Position numbers and translations under genes: made by a program. Of a DNA stretch of 64,000 nucleotides, positions 34,815 through 58,244 are shown piece by piece (position 1 is the first letter of the stretch; every line of letters begins with the position of its first letter). The notes under the pieces are model-generated. The model searched no databases, was not told where the DNA came from, and worked only from the letters and a program-made list of their open reading frames with translations. The stretch is taken from positions 38,006,001 through 38,070,000 of the forward strand of contig OZ231126.1 in the NCBI GenBank assembly GCA_965153355.1, written 5' to 3'. This stretch comes from Flaccisagitta enflata. Its lineage: Eukaryota; Chaetognatha; Sagittoidea; Aphragmophora.

Positions 34815-35046
34815 TTTTTTTGTTGCGGACACGCAACTCTAAAAGAGGCTTTGTCCGACCGTTGGTCCGTCCGTGGGTCCGACGGTCCGTTGGTCCATTG
34901 ATCCGTGGTAATCAAGTTGAAAAGTGGAAAAATGAGCGTTTTAGATACTTTTTATGATATGTTTGTGTGTGGGTCGGGGGTTTGGATGGGGGTTGGATGC
35001 CCCTGCCCACCCGTCCGCAACGATATTTTGACCCCGCGTCACTTGT
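34815..35046 (+). mobile_element. Type-C GTCY element (uninterrupted reference copy)
   Basis: ttgttgcggacacgcaactc, taaaagaggctttgtccgac, a GTCY run of about 60 bp, atcaagttgaaaagtggaaa, gttttagatactttttatga, a GT/GGGT stretch, cccacccgtccgcaacgata and accccgcgtcact. It shows what the interrupted copy at 62.2-62.6 kb looked like before insertion. 35047-35456 after it holds a GTCY-like remnant near 35200 and no gene. Confidence 0.8.
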
Positions 35047-35456
35047 TACTTGAAAGTTTGTCCTAGGCCACAGAAAACTTTCGATATTTTTTAGTCATCC
35101 AATCATAACAGAAATAGCAGAATCACTAAATATTCCTTCCTCCAAATTGTCTATTGCTTTTCATGGGTCGCAAGCACGGAACTAAATATGGTGCTGTGTC
35201 CGTCTGTTCGTCCGAGTGACTGAGATAAGATATGCTAATCAAGCATATTCATGCGCACACGAACTGACAGAGCCGGTAATATTCGCAAGCTGGAAGGACA
35301 GTAAGAAGAATGAATCGATTCAATGGCAGATGAATTTTGGTTGACTGACAGACAATTTTCGAAACTAGTCTTGTTTCGTTGGAGATTGATTAACTAAACA
35401 AGACGATTCCGTCTGTTCATTTGAAGGTGGACCTTCTGATTGACAGACGTAGACAG

Positions 35457-36958
<1,502 letters not shown>

Positions 36959-37090
36959 GTAGTCAGAAACAAGACCAGGTAGTCTGTTTATTCCGAGTTA
37001 CCTCCGAGAAACGGAAAGTGTGCCAAGATCAGTGGAAAAAGAGCCTCTTCACTTTGGCCGAGTGACTTTTTCTTCTCCTTAACAAACAAG

Positions 37091-37821
<731 letters not shown>

Positions 37822-37823
37822 CA

Positions 37824-37860
37824 AACAAGGCCGCAAACACGGCAAGTAGAGCGGGTGCGC
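37824..37860 (-). mobile_element. GTCY tail remnant next to the hAT element
   Basis: aacaaggccgcaaacacggc resembles the inverted tail aacaaggccggatacacggc. The hAT duplication overlaps it, so the hAT element inserted at the edge of this tail. Confidence 0.45.
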
Positions 37861-38069
37861 CATGGCAGTATGTGGGTTTGCGGGGGCTGTAACATGGTAG
37901 GGCAGGGGTAGCGATGCTCAAAAATGACTGTTATAGCCAATTTCACGTTCTCCCAAATTTCGCGTAACCAACCTTCCGACCTTCAGACGTTCCCAGGTAC
38001 ACAGCCTCTTATAGAGCGACTAAAAATGCGCCTCATCAACGTTACCTTTTATGGATCTGTCTGCATAAG

Positions 38070-38071
<2 letters not shown>

Positions 38072-38167
<96 letters not shown>

Positions 38168-38310
38168 CGTCTATTTCTCTGTCTCATTCTTGCCCTCTCT
38201 CTTTGGTTTCGTTCTCTTTTCCTTTCCTCCACCCAATTTGGCTTCCAAGCTGAAAGGTGGAGAACGTAGAAGGAAGAGCATCAAGTATTGATATGATATT
38301 TTCCATTTTT

Positions 38311-38392
<82 letters not shown>
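38072..38392. repeat. Two (CT)n microsatellites
   Basis: (CT)n at 38072-38163 and 38314-38392, separated by 150 bp with no recognised gene. Confidence 0.97.
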
Positions 38393-38395
<3 letters not shown>

Positions 38396-38396
38396 G

Positions 38397-38545
38397 TCAC
38401 TCCTGTTCGCAAACAGACGCAAAACGGCAGGTAGGCTGCATTTGCGAGCGCGTCAGGTGCGCGCTCCACTGTCACCGCGACGCCGCCGCCGCCGCCGCTG
38501 CGTCGCGATACGGCGATAAGAGGCGTTTCGCGCTGCGCCGCTTTT
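38397..38545. promoter_or_regulatory. CpG-rich patch, possible promoter
   Basis: The densest CpG stretch in the window (gcgagcgcgtcaggtgcgcg, cgacgccgccgccgccgccg, cgcgatacggcgataagagg) in otherwise AT-rich DNA. This could mark a promoter or 5' exon of a plus-strand gene. There is no TATA box that I would defend. Confidence 0.3.
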
Positions 38546-38645
38546 ATTCTTTTCCATTTTTCCCTTTTATTTGTTGACGCTACGAGTGATGACGACGACG
38601 ACGATGACCATGATGACTATGACAACGGTGACGATGACAACGGTG

Positions 38646-38649
<4 letters not shown>

Positions 38650-38701
<52 letters not shown>
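38650..38701. repeat. (AG)n microsatellite
   Basis: About 26 AG units, followed by gacggacgggaagacggaaa-type and gacgac runs to 38880. Confidence 0.95.
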
Positions 38702-38702
<1 letters not shown>

Positions 38703-38944
38703 TTTGTGTATCAATAATAACATCGACGGACGGGAAGACGGAAAGACAGACACACAAACAGTACATCAGACAGACATACTACAACACACAGACGGACAAA
38801 TAGACACACAGACAGACAATACATCGATAACTATGACGACGACGACGACGAAGACGACGACAACGACTGAGACGACGAAGTGTAAAATGACGACAAAAGG
38901 TTTTCGCAGCTGGAATTTATGGTTCTGCTCTGAAATAAAACGCG

Positions 38945-39275
38945 CGCCGCTTTGCTAGTTTAGTGCCATTGACGCGTCTATCGATAGACGGACAGACAGA
39001 CATGAAGATAGACAGATCAACAGACAGAAAGACGGACAGAGAGAAAGAAAGACCGACGGACGGACGGAAAGACAGACTGATAAACAGACGCTTTGCAAGT
39101 TTAGTGCCATAAACGTGACTATCAATAGACGAGCTGAAAGACAGAAACAAAGCAAATGACAAATGAACGAACGAAGAAACACTTTCACAACAGACAGACA
39201 GAAACACGCAGGGACAGACAGACTAGACAGTGGCTTGCTGCCATGCAAGTTTCGTGCCATAAACGCGACGACGCT
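38945..39275. repeat. Tandem unit with GACA/GACG runs, 3 copies
   Basis: gctttgcaagtttagtgcca then taaacgygactatc occurs three times (about 38950, 39090, 39243), each followed by gacagacagac or gacggacggacgg tracts. The unit is about 140-150 bp. Confidence 0.75.
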
Positions 39276-39815
39276 CCTCCTATTTCCGGTTTTATACCAA
39301 TCCGTCCTTCTTTTTTTAAGGCAAGAATCGCGTTTCTAATAGACACAATGTTCCGTCGATTCATTTTTTTCGTAGAGGGGGGGGGGAGTAAGATGAGACA
39401 GCAGGTATCATCATTGTGTAATTCATATATTGCTTTAACTTTAAGTCATCACTGTTTTAAAAGTCAGCTTCGGTTTTAAAGTACAAAGAGGATGGCGTTC
39501 CCACTTGAGTTCCCCGTCAGGCCGTCAGTGGGCAATAACATGGCGTTAACTGCTAAGAAACAAACTTTCAAAAGCTCTGTTCAGTCATTTTAGACGTTAT
39601 CGCATTTTAAATGTAACTGAGGCGAAACAATTTTTGGCTGATGAACTTTGCTGTTTCTTGGGATGCGGCATCTTTTTCGCCCATAGCAAGTTATCAACAG
39701 TTAGTATGGTTATAGTGACTAATTTATTAGATGGACAAAGAACATGAGACGTCAAGTGTGAACGAATCATTTTTGTGTTTGGGTATGTCGCATTTTTAAA
39801 ATGTATGCAAAAATA
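39276..39815. other. Stretch with no supported gene
   Basis: A 35-codon plus frame opens at 39493 (MAFPLEFPVRPSVGNNM...). I cannot link it to splice sites and do not call it. Confidence 0.3.
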
Positions 39816-40464
39816 AAAGGGTGTGCAAAAAACTTCGCTCAAATGCTGAAGCTTCCACTTGGCCAAGTGCAATGAAATTTTTACTGAAGTGCATTGTTAC
39901 TGCAGGGATAATTCAATTTAAATTTCATCACATTGGGCCGGGCCGGGGCATCCTCTGAATCACGAAATTCGTACTTAAGTTAGAATTATTTTCACTGAAG
40001 CACACCCTAGTGCTTCAGTGGAATGAGCAAAAACTAGTGCTTTTTGCAATTCGAGCTTCAGTGTAATTGAACATAACTGATTTTGTCACAGTAAAAAAAA
40101 GATTTTAGTAATTAAAGTAATCAAAGTAAGTAATAAATTAAAGTAATTTATTAAAGTGACTGAATTAAGTAAGTAATTAATGTAATAAAAGATCAAAGTA
40201 GTAAAAGTAATTCATTATCTGAAGAAATCAAGAAATCCACTGTTTTATTTTCACCTCCCTCTATATCTATTTACTTTAGAACACTTACTAAGTGTATGAT
40301 AATATATACTTTGTTCCTTCAGAGACAAAAAAAATTTAAATGATAAGAAAACAAATTTACATTAAAGACAAGATTCATAAGAAAAACAAATCAAGAGATA
40401 TTTGAAGATGACAGTTTTGAAAAGAAAAAAAAACCTTTTTATTTCAATTGAAAAAAAATTCTTA

Positions 40465-43400
40465 CAGTACCAGAATCAAAGAACTGGTGATAAGGAGGGA
40501 AGCCATATCTCTTTAATTACAAGGATATGAGATCTGAAATTTTTCTGTGGTGTGCACCTATAGTACCCCCACCCCCCGTAAGGGTTTGGAGCTGTTCCGG
40601 GCATTTTTTGTTTTTGGTTGTCAAAATTTTTTTATTTCTTAAAATCACTATTGTAGGCCAAAAAATTCGTTTCAAAATTTTATTTTTATGTTACATGTAG
40701 TCAATACCCAGAGCTACAAATTTCATTTTTTGAAAAATATTTTTGGCCAATTTTTAAGGGAATGGCACTTAAAAAACCAAAATTTCAAAAAAATGAAAAA
40801 TTGCTATATTTTCTAAAATAATTGGCTTAGCATAATAATTTTTGGCATGGAAGTAGTCCTGAGAACTCTTCATGTGTATGCAAAATTTCAACTCCCATAT
40901 TTGAATTTTAAAGGAGTTATGAGATTTTGAAATTTTGATAATTTTTGGTAAAAAACATTTTTTCTTATAAAATTTTTTTTTGTTAACCATTTTTCATGAA
41001 ATTTCATAGACAAACAAAGTAATTGATATTTTTTGGCTTCCAAAAAAAATTTGGGCACTGCCACCCCTTAAAAAAATTTTTTTTTCTCAAAAATTGCTAA
41101 AATTGGCTATTTTTCTAGGTTGAATAAAAACTGTTCCTGTTATCCGATCAACTTAATTTTTGGAGGGATTATCAACCTACATCTGCTGTAACTATGTTTC
41201 AAATTTCAAGTAAATTGGATAATTCGTTCTGGAGATATTCAAGTTCAAAGTGGAAAGGGCGAGCTAAAATCACTGTTTCTGTGGTATTTTAATGAGAAGT
41301 CTTTATTGAAGGTTAGCTACAAGTGTCTCAAAAAGGGAATGTTTAATCGATATGTTGCAAAAATTGTTGCAAATAGGTGTGGAATATGTCCCTGCAGCAT
41401 AACCAACCAAAATTTTTGGATTTCACAGTCTCTAAAAAAATAGGCACAAAAAAAAAAACTGCAAAATATGTCTTTTTTGGCATTTTTTGTCACATTTTGG
41501 GGTGTAACAACATCCCCATCCCCAAATTTTTTGTGGCATAGTAGTCCATGATAGGGCAGATGTCCCTCCAAAAATTTATTCAATTCTGTCACGCTTTAAG
41601 CACAAAAATTTTAGTTTAAAATGGCAAAAAATGTGATTTTTTGAATTTTTTAAGCTGTTTTTGGGGTGTAATGCATATTAAACGACATCCCCATCCCCAA
41701 ATTTTTTGTGGCATAGTAGTCCATGATATGACAGATGTCCCCCAAAAAATTTATTCATTTCCGTCACGCTTTAAGCATAAAAATTTTGGTTTAAAATGGC
41801 AAAAAATGCACTTTTTTGAATTTTTAAAGCTGTTTTTGGGGTGTAATGCATATTAAACGACATCCCCATCTCCAAACTTTTTGTGGCATAGTAGTCCATG
41901 ATAGGACAGATGTCCCCCAAAAAATTTATTCATTTCCGTCATGCTTTAAGTACAAAAATTTTAGTTTAAAATGGCAAAAAATGTGATTTTTGAATTTTTT
42001 AAAGCTGTTTTTGGGGTGTAATGCATAATAAACAACATCCCCATCCCCAAATTTTTTGTGGCATGATAGGACAGATGTCCCCCCCAAAATTTATTTATTT
42101 CCGTCACGCTTTAAGCACAAAAAATTTGGGGATGGGGATGTCGTTAAATATGCATTCACCCCAAAAACAGCTTAGAAAATTCAAAAAATCACATTTTTTG
42201 CCATTTTAAACCAAAATTTTTGGGCTTAAAGCGTGACGGCAATGACTAAGTTTTTAGGGGGACATCTGTCCTATCATGGACTACTATGCCACTAAAAGTT
42301 TGGGGATGGGGATGTCGTTTAATATGCATTACACCCTGAAAACAGCTTAAATAATTCAAAAAATTGCATTTTTTGCCATTCTAAACCAAAATTTTTGTGC
42401 TTAAAGCATGACGGAAATGAATAAATTTTTTGGGGGACATCTGTCCTATCATGGACTACTATGCCACAAAAAGTTTGGAGATGGGGATGTCGTTTAATAT
42501 GCATTACACCCCAAAAACAGCTTAAAAAATTCAAAAAATTGCATTTTTTGCCATTTTAAACCAAAATTTTTGTGCTTAAAGCATGACGGAAATGAATAAA
42601 TTTTTTGGGGGACATCTGTCCTATCATGGACTACTATGCCACAAAAAGTTTGGAGATGGGGATGTCGTTTAATATGCATTACACCCCAAAAACAGCTTTA
42701 AAAATTCAAAAAAGTGCATTTTTTGCCATTTTAAACCAAAATTTTTATGCTTAAAGCGTGACGGAAATGAATAAATTTTTTGGGGGACATCTGTCATATC
42801 ATGGACTACTATGCCACAAAAAATTTGGGGATGGGGATGTCGTTTAATATGCATTACACCCCAAAAACAGCTTAAAAAATTCAAAAAATCACATTTTTTG
42901 CCATTTTAAACTAAAATTTTTGTGCTTAAAGCGTGACAGAATTGAATAAATTTTTGGAGGGACATCTGTCCTATCATGGATTACTATGCCACAAAAAATT
43001 TGGGGATGGGGATGTCGTTACACCCCAAAAATGTGACAAAAAATGCCAAAAAAGGCATTTTTTGCAGTTTTTTTGGTGCCTATTTTTTAGAGACTGTGAA
43101 ATCCAAAAATTTTGGTTGGTTATGCTGCAGGGACATATTCCACACCTATTTGCAACAATTTTTGCAACATATCGATTAAACATTACCTTTTTGAGACACT
43201 TGTAGCTAACCTTCAATAAAGACTTATCATTAAAATACCACAGAAACAGTGATTTTAGCTCGCCCTTTCCACTTTGAACTTGAATATCTCCAGAACGAAT
43301 TATCCAATTTACTTGAAATTTGAAACATAGTTACAGCAGATGTAGGTTGATAATCCCTCCAAAAATTAAGTTGATCGGATAACAGGAACAGTTTTTATTC

Positions 43401-44057
43401 AACCTAGAAAAATAGCCAATTTTAGCAATTTTTGAGAAAAAAATTTTTTTTTAAGGGGTGGCAGTGCCCAAATTTTTTTTGGAAGCCAAAAAATATCAAT
43501 TACTTTGTTTGTCTATGAAATTTCATGAAAAATGGTTAACAAAAAAAAATTTTATAAGAAAAAATGTTTTTTACCAAAAATTATCAAAATTTCAAAATCT
43601 CATAACTCCTTTAAAATTCAAATATGGGAGTTGAAATTTTGCATACACATGAAGAGTTCTCAGGACTACTTCCATGCCAAAAATTATTATGCTAAGCCAA
43701 TTATTTTAGAAAATATAGCAATTTTTCATTTTTTTGAAATTTTGGTTTTTTAAGTGCCATTCCCTTAAAAATTGGCCAAAAATATTTTTCAAAAAATGAA
43801 ATTTGTAGCTCTGGGTATTGACTACATGTAACATAAAAATAAAATTTTGAAACGAATTTTTTGGCCTACAATAGTGATTTTAAGAAATAAAAAATTTTTG
43901 ACAACCAAAAACAAAAAATGCCCGGAACAGCTCCAAACCCTTACGGGGGGTGGGGGTACTATAGGTGCACACCACAGAAAAATTTCAGATCTCATATCCT
44001 TGTAATTGGAGAGATATGGCTTCCCTCCTCATCACCAGTTCTTTGATTCCGGTACTG
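40465..44057. mobile_element. 3.6-kb fold-back element with very long inverted arms
   Basis: TA|CAGTACCAGAATCAAAGAAC at the left and GTTCTTTGATTCCGGTACTG|TA at the right. The arms are nearly identical inverted copies for about 1.6 kb each: the same 73-residue frame occurs at 40769-40990 (minus) and 43532-43753 (plus). The core is a 175-bp tandem unit in opposite orientations that meet near 42.12 kb, about four copies on the left and six on the right. The TA duplication and CAGT start suggest a Tc1/mariner-type family. No transposase. Confidence 0.85.
41480..43060. repeat. 175-bp satellite-like unit, inverted about 42.12 kb
   Basis: Each unit has acatccccatccccaaattt, tggcatagtagtccatgata, acagatgtcccccaaaaaat and tccgtcacgctttaagcaca. 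The repeated 61- to 71-residue frames are shared shadows of this unit. Confidence 0.9.
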
Positions 44058-44302
44058 TATTTCACTGGAATATTTGCACTCAATCATTGCAGTATGAAAA
44101 GAGGTCAAGAGTCAATCCACTAAAGCACGAATTCCAATTCCACTGAAGCACAAAGTAGTGCTTCAGTGGAATTGGCCTTGACTGGCCTTATTTCCAGCTC
44201 AGAGTTCGTGATTCAGTGAATAGGCCCATTGGGCCATCTGTAAGTATGCTTTTAAAATTTTGTAAACTGGAGTACCAGTGCGAATTTTATTGCACACCCT
44301 GT

Positions 44303-45117
<815 letters not shown>

Positions 45118-45368
45118 CGTCAAATCTTTCCTCATTTGACGATGTAATGTATCGATTTCTTGTCAATACTGCTCCATAATAAACGAGGCTGATTTCTTTT
45201 CCCTTCTTTCCCTCTCGGCGCACGCGACAAGAGGACACGGTGAATGACGCCAAATGCGCTGGTAGAATTATAGAAGCCGACACGGTGAAGGAAGGAAAGA
45301 CAATTGGCAGGCAAATTGGCTTTTTAACGTCATTTTCTTCTACCTCGCGTTTATTTATCGAATTATAG

Positions 45369-45474
45369 AGCCTTGAAGTGTGAACGGGTGAACATCTTGA
45401 CGATGTGTACGGCGCGAGAGGCTGCCGAACGCGAATGGATGTGGCTTGAACGATTCGGTCTGGCTGAATGTAAG
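45369..45474 (+). CDS. Candidate internal exon a
   Basis: Acceptor tatcgaattatag and donor AAG|gtactt bound a frame reading LKCERVNILTMCTAREAAER then EWMWLERFGLAECK. It ends in phase 0, as does every exon proposed downstream on this strand (46912, 47428, 47755, 48621). Composition is clearly non-repetitive and protein-like. The ATG at 45403 could alternatively be a start. Family not recognised. Confidence 0.4.
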
Positions 45475-45653
45475 GTACTTTGCATTGGTTTTGATGAATT
45501 TCTTTGTTTTTGTGTTGTTTTGTGTTTTTGTGTTTTTCTTTCTTGTTTTTCTTTTTTGTAATCGTGTGCTCCTGCTAGGTCTGTCACTGACTGTCCGTAT
45601 GTCTAACGGTCGATTGACATGTTCTCCTGTTCTAGTTACTCTCAGTTGTTTGT

Positions 45654-45757
<104 letters not shown>

Positions 45758-46060
45758 CATCCCACCTAATCCTTATTTATGAATGAAATGATTGCCGAGG
45801 AAAAAAGAGTGGGTTTCCTTTCCAACTCGCGACTTGGCTTCGGTAGTCACATAAATTCATCTTTGAACACGTTAAAGATTGTTCTTTTGTCGTCGGTGAT
45901 AAAAAATTATGATTCTACGGTCGTCAGAGGTCGTCGCACGTTAGAGAAAACAAAATATCAGTGGATCAATGGCTAACGCCAGTCTTGATTCCTTATTCCT
46001 TATTTTTTCAATTATTTTCATATCCTTTTATTTAATTTTCATTTTTTGTATGTAATAGAA

Positions 46061-46450
<390 letters not shown>

Positions 46451-46911
46451 TGTTTGTGTCACAGCCTGTATGTCTGTATGTGTCTATGCGTTGATTTGAT
46501 TGTATTAGCATGATCTGAAAATTCATATTTTTTCCTACACATCCTAAAATTTTACGCTTCTAACTCACTTTGAAACAGCGTGACATCAGTGTGACAGATT
46601 ATGGACGTAACCCTTCCTTGCTGTCCGCACATTCTCTAAAGCAACCTAAAAACAAATAAAAGCGCATTTGAAAAAAATGTCTGGTTTGATTTTTCTAATT
46701 TTGTGAATAAGATGAGTGGGAGTTAATTCATTTTATGCAGATCAACAATTGACAACTCAAATACACAAAACAGGCAATTTGTACGTCTCAATCATGCGGG
46801 TATAATTACAGAGGATTATTATAAAATGGATTTAAAATGTAAATTGGCTGCATATAATTTCGTGAGATTTCTTCAAATATGTAACGAGGGCAAATTGATT
46901 TTCATTTAAAG

Positions 46912-46956
46912 AAAGAGGAAATCCCGATCAGTGACATTGAGTATTATAATCCCAAG
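46912..46956 (+). CDS. Candidate internal micro-exon b (45 bp)
   Basis: Acceptor gattttcatttaaag and a consensus donor AAG|gtaagg bound KEEIPISDIEYYNPK, phase 0 at both ends. Compatible with exon a upstream and exon c downstream. Confidence 0.4.
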
Positions 46957-47427
46957 GTAAGGAAAAGCTACTGAATAACCAACCTATGAGATAAATCATC
47001 ACTGATATGGTTGGCCACGTTGTCATGGACTTGTCGTCACAGCGATAGAATAGTAAAATACATGATCATAGTTCGTAGACAGTCAAAATGGATGAAAATG
47101 CTTAATATAGAGAGGACGCTTTAGGGTACGAGAAAGAGGGAAAAGGAAGACGGGGGAATTCTATGGTCTTTGGCTGGCTTCACCGTTGCGATTTGTTATA
47201 CCAGTGGTAACCCATGATTTGACCCCAATCTGACCCAGTTTTTACCGATCACGCTTTCGCCGATAAGAAAGTAAAACAACAACAATGAATGCAGAAGCTT
47301 GGATCTTTAAAAAGAACGATACCCCTACCCCTCACCCACCCCCTTCCCCACCCACCCCCACCTCCCCCCCCAAACAAAGATGACACCAATTGCTTTTATG
47401 AGGCGATTCTTTCTGTTTTTCTCATAG

Positions 47428-47523
47428 ATGCTTCAAATCAAGGAAATTTCACTTGAAGATACAATTGTTGCTGCAACTTACACTCACCGAAAAAGTTTTT
47501 TTGTTTTTTGCATCAGACTCGTT
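47428..47523 (+). CDS. Candidate internal exon c
   Basis: A strong acceptor ttctgtttttctcatag is followed by MLQIKEISLEDTIVAATYTH then RKSFFVFCIRLV and a donor GTT|gtgggc, phase 0 to 0. The end looks like a beta strand (SFFVFCIRLV). If the donor is not used the frame runs into A/G-rich sequence and stops at 47552. Confidence 0.4.
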
Positions 47524-47754
47524 GTGGGCACTAGTTTGGGGGAGAGGGAAAGATGAGAGGATGGGAAGGGAGGGGGAAGAGGGGAGAGGGGAAAGGGGAG
47601 AGGGGAAAGGACGTAGAAAAAAGTTCATGAGGAAAAGGGAGGGGGAAGATGGCGGTAAGCAAAAAAGGGACGAAATGAAAAAAACAATATTTCACATGAT
47701 TTAGTTTCATTCGTAACATGAATCGACAACTCATGTCATCTTCTTTTGCCGCAG

Positions 47755-47790
47755 TTGATAGAAATTTTTGAAATGTCACTTGGGGAGGAT
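47755..47790 (+). CDS. Candidate exon d
   Basis: The strong acceptor catcttcttttgccgcag precedes LIEIFEMSLGED and a donor GAT|gtgagg, phase 0 to 0. Without that donor the frame would end VRKEHFSKCL with TAA at 47821-47823, making it a terminal exon. I cannot decide between the two. Confidence 0.35.
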
Positions 47791-48038
47791 GTGAGGAAGG
47801 AACACTTCAGCAAATGTTTGTAATGAGGGGTTTCATGAACGTTGTCTAATAAATTTGTGAGAGAGATTCAATTCAATACTTCCGGTGAAGATGATGTCAA
47901 TACGAGGACAATGTGGCGCGATTCAACGGAAACAACAATTAAAAAAACACAATCGCGTGTGGTAGTAAATGTTGGTTTGACAAGCATGGATCGCGAATGA
48001 AAAAAAACAACCTTAATCCAAATGGTTGTACAAGAAAC

Positions 48039-48159
<121 letters not shown>

Positions 48160-48620
48160 CAACAATTTCCCCGATGATGGCATTCCTCCAAATCTTTGAG
48201 AGTCGCGAATGACGGTGGTTCCTCCTATTCCTTGGAGATGGAGGGGAGTGGCTGTATAGAGTAGTGGTGAAGGGGGATGAGCAGAAAGGGAAGGTGGGGG
48301 AGGCGGAAGAGGAGGAGGAAGAGGATGGGGTATAGGAGGATGAAAATAAAGAAAGAAAATGGGGATTTTCTTCATCATTTTTCGTCTTTGATCTTTTCTA
48401 TTTTCTCGATTTGCGCCACGGGCATTAAGAAGAGATTTTTTTCTCAAACAATCTCAACAAAATCAAGAAATATTGTCTTTTTTTTTATTCTCCTTCTAAC
48501 TCTCTTTTTCATTTCACGTTTTTGCATGGTTGCGTTTCTTCCTCTATGACTTTCCTTATCATTTATCTCATCTTTCTCAAAGTTTTAACTATCTTCCGAA
48601 CACTAAAAATATTATTGCAG

Positions 48621-48683
48621 AATATCAATTCATCAATGAAAGACGTAGACATTGAGATTACATTTGTTCGTGTGCATCTGTGA
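48621..48683 (+). CDS. Candidate terminal exon e
   Basis: Acceptor aaatattattgcag, then NINSSMKDVDIEITFVRVHL and TGA, phase 0. It would end the chain a-b-c-d-e. This is the weakest link: a 20-codon tail could arise by chance. Confidence 0.25.
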   Translation, partial: NINSSMKDVDIEITFVRVHL

Positions 48684-48883
48684 CTGCTGCGTGCCACATG
48701 TCTCTCCATCTTTTCCCCTTAATTATTAATCTTCAATGGTACATCAACTATGTACCAGTAATGGCGGCTTTCGCCGTGAGGAAAAAAGTCGTAAGCAGTG
48801 GTCAATTTTCATCATGCTTTCATTTTCAGTCATTGAAATCTTTCTTTTTATTAGATCGAATCAAAAGCAATTGTATGTATTGA

Positions 48884-49325
48884 TTGCATTGAAAATCAGA
48901 ACTGAGCCAAATGAGCTAGATGAGCAAAAATATTCAAAATAATTCAATCAGACAATCAGCTTTGCTCACTGATATGCTTCCTTGTACTTGCATGCTTAAA
49001 TTAAAACATTAATTTATCTATCCTATTCAAAATCAGAGAAAAAGAGCAAGCTAAATGAGCTAAATGAGCTCGAATACTTAAAAATGCTGGCACAGATGAG
49101 CAGCTCTGCTCACTGACTTGTTTTTTAATTGCATGCTTAAGCAAGTATAAAAATATTTAGTCATTTATCATATTCGAAATCAGAAAGAATAGACTGAGCT
49201 AAGTGAGCTAAATGAGCTAAAATGCTCAAAAACGCCATCACAGATGAGCATCTGTGCTCATAAACATGTCTTTTTGTATTTGCATGCTCACATAAACATA
49301 AATACACTCCTTTATTGATCCTACA
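48884..49325. repeat. Mid-size satellite cluster 2 (about 125-bp unit)
   Basis: Four units with gagctaaatgagctcgaata-type motifs and gcatgcttaa, as at 32.9-33.25 kb. Confidence 0.75.
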
Positions 49326-49399
49326 CAAAATCGTAAAAAATAAAAAAAATTTTATTCAAATTTTTTATAAATAAATCTTTAAAAAATCATAGCGCGAAA

Positions 49400-49622
49400 A
49401 ATATTTGTCGTAGAGCATTCTGCTTGGCGCCAAATGAAAGAGAATTATCAAATTTACTTACCCTACCAAATTCGTCCGAGGGTGCAATCGGTCGGTGGAG
49501 ATGCCCAACTTTCCCATAAGAAAATGAAAACCCTGTTTCTCTCGAATATGTCAAAAAGTCGAAGACTGACTTCGACTTTTTTCCCGATTATCAATCATTA
49601 TATTAAATTTTCTTGGATAACT
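49400..49622. repeat. Dispersed element, partner at 61.57-62.22 kb
   Basis: gagcattctgcttggcgcca, ttcccataagaaaatgaaaa, ctctcgaatatgtcaaaaag and cgaagactgacttcgactt recur, inverted and interrupted by GTCY elements, in 61567-62205. Confidence 0.65.
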
Positions 49623-49812
49623 TTTTAGTCGCGTGCACGCGACTCTACAACCCGCTTTGTCCGTCGGTCGGTCGGTCGGTTGGTCACACTTTACTTTTTT
49701 TTATGATTTTATTTCTTTGACATTACTGCTCCTGCCCAAATGGTCTGGTGACCTCAAATATGGCCCCAGCCCACCCGCACGCGACTTCGGTAGCCGTGTA
49801 TCCGGCCTTGTT
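49623..49812 (+). mobile_element. Type-A GTCY element (190 bp, complete)
   Basis: TTTTTAGTCGCGTGCACGCG head (perfect palindrome), CTCTACAACCCGCTTTGTCC, gtcggtcggtcggtcggttg, actgctcctgcccaaatggt, ctcaaatatggccccagccc, acccgcacgcgacttcggta, gccgtgtatccggccttgtt. The cleanest type-A copy. Confidence 0.9.
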
Positions 49813-50187
49813 TCTATACCATTTTCACTTTTTCCCAAATCCCCTTCCCCATCTTACGAAAGTTACAAATCTTCTTTTATCTCCGTTTCATCCTTTTCCT
49901 AGACCCCTTGTACTTATCACATGATACGATCTGGACAAGACTTCTCTAATTTGTCTTTTATATAAGTCGGACGTCTATTCTATCATTTTTTACTAGACCT
50001 GAACGTTCATATACACCATATCACGCGCGAATATAGTAACAGTGTTTCTCACTTTGATATTACCAGTCAGATTTTCTTGATTTTTAACCCACACCATCTT
50101 GCCATGCGGATTCTCTTCCCATCCCTCCCCTCTCCCCCCCCCCTTTTGTCCTCGCTTTCTCGCTTCCTCCCTCCTACCTCGGCTCAT

Positions 50188-58244
<8,057 letters not shown>

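Larger units (their letters stand above)
39816..44302. mobile_element. Outer TA-flanked element, split by a nested fold-back
   Basis: TA|AAAGGGTGTGCAAAAAACTT at the left and TTTTATTGCACACCCTGT|TA at the right are inverted. Further inward, paired blocks actgaagcacaccctagtgc / gcacaaagtagtgcttcagt and gaatcacgaaattcg / cagagttcgtgattca confirm the pairing. The 3.6-kb fold-back at 40465-44057 sits between the arms. Confidence 0.7.

Noticed and set aside
34149-34915. Poly-Trp, poly-Asn, poly-Thr, poly-Val, poly-Pro and poly-Gln frames
   Set aside because: All frames of the (GTT)n/(GGT)n field are open; nothing protein-like flanks them.
40769-43753. Repeated 60- to 91-residue frames (for example MTELNKFLEGH..., MNFLSCFWGVMH...)
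   Set aside because: They are the same translation of the 175-bp unit and of the inverted arms of a fold-back element; no start context or conserved domain.
45779-45976. 65-codon plus-strand frame MNEMIAEEKRVGFLSNSR...
   Set aside because: No splice site at either end in a usable phase and no recognisable family; kept out of the exon chain.
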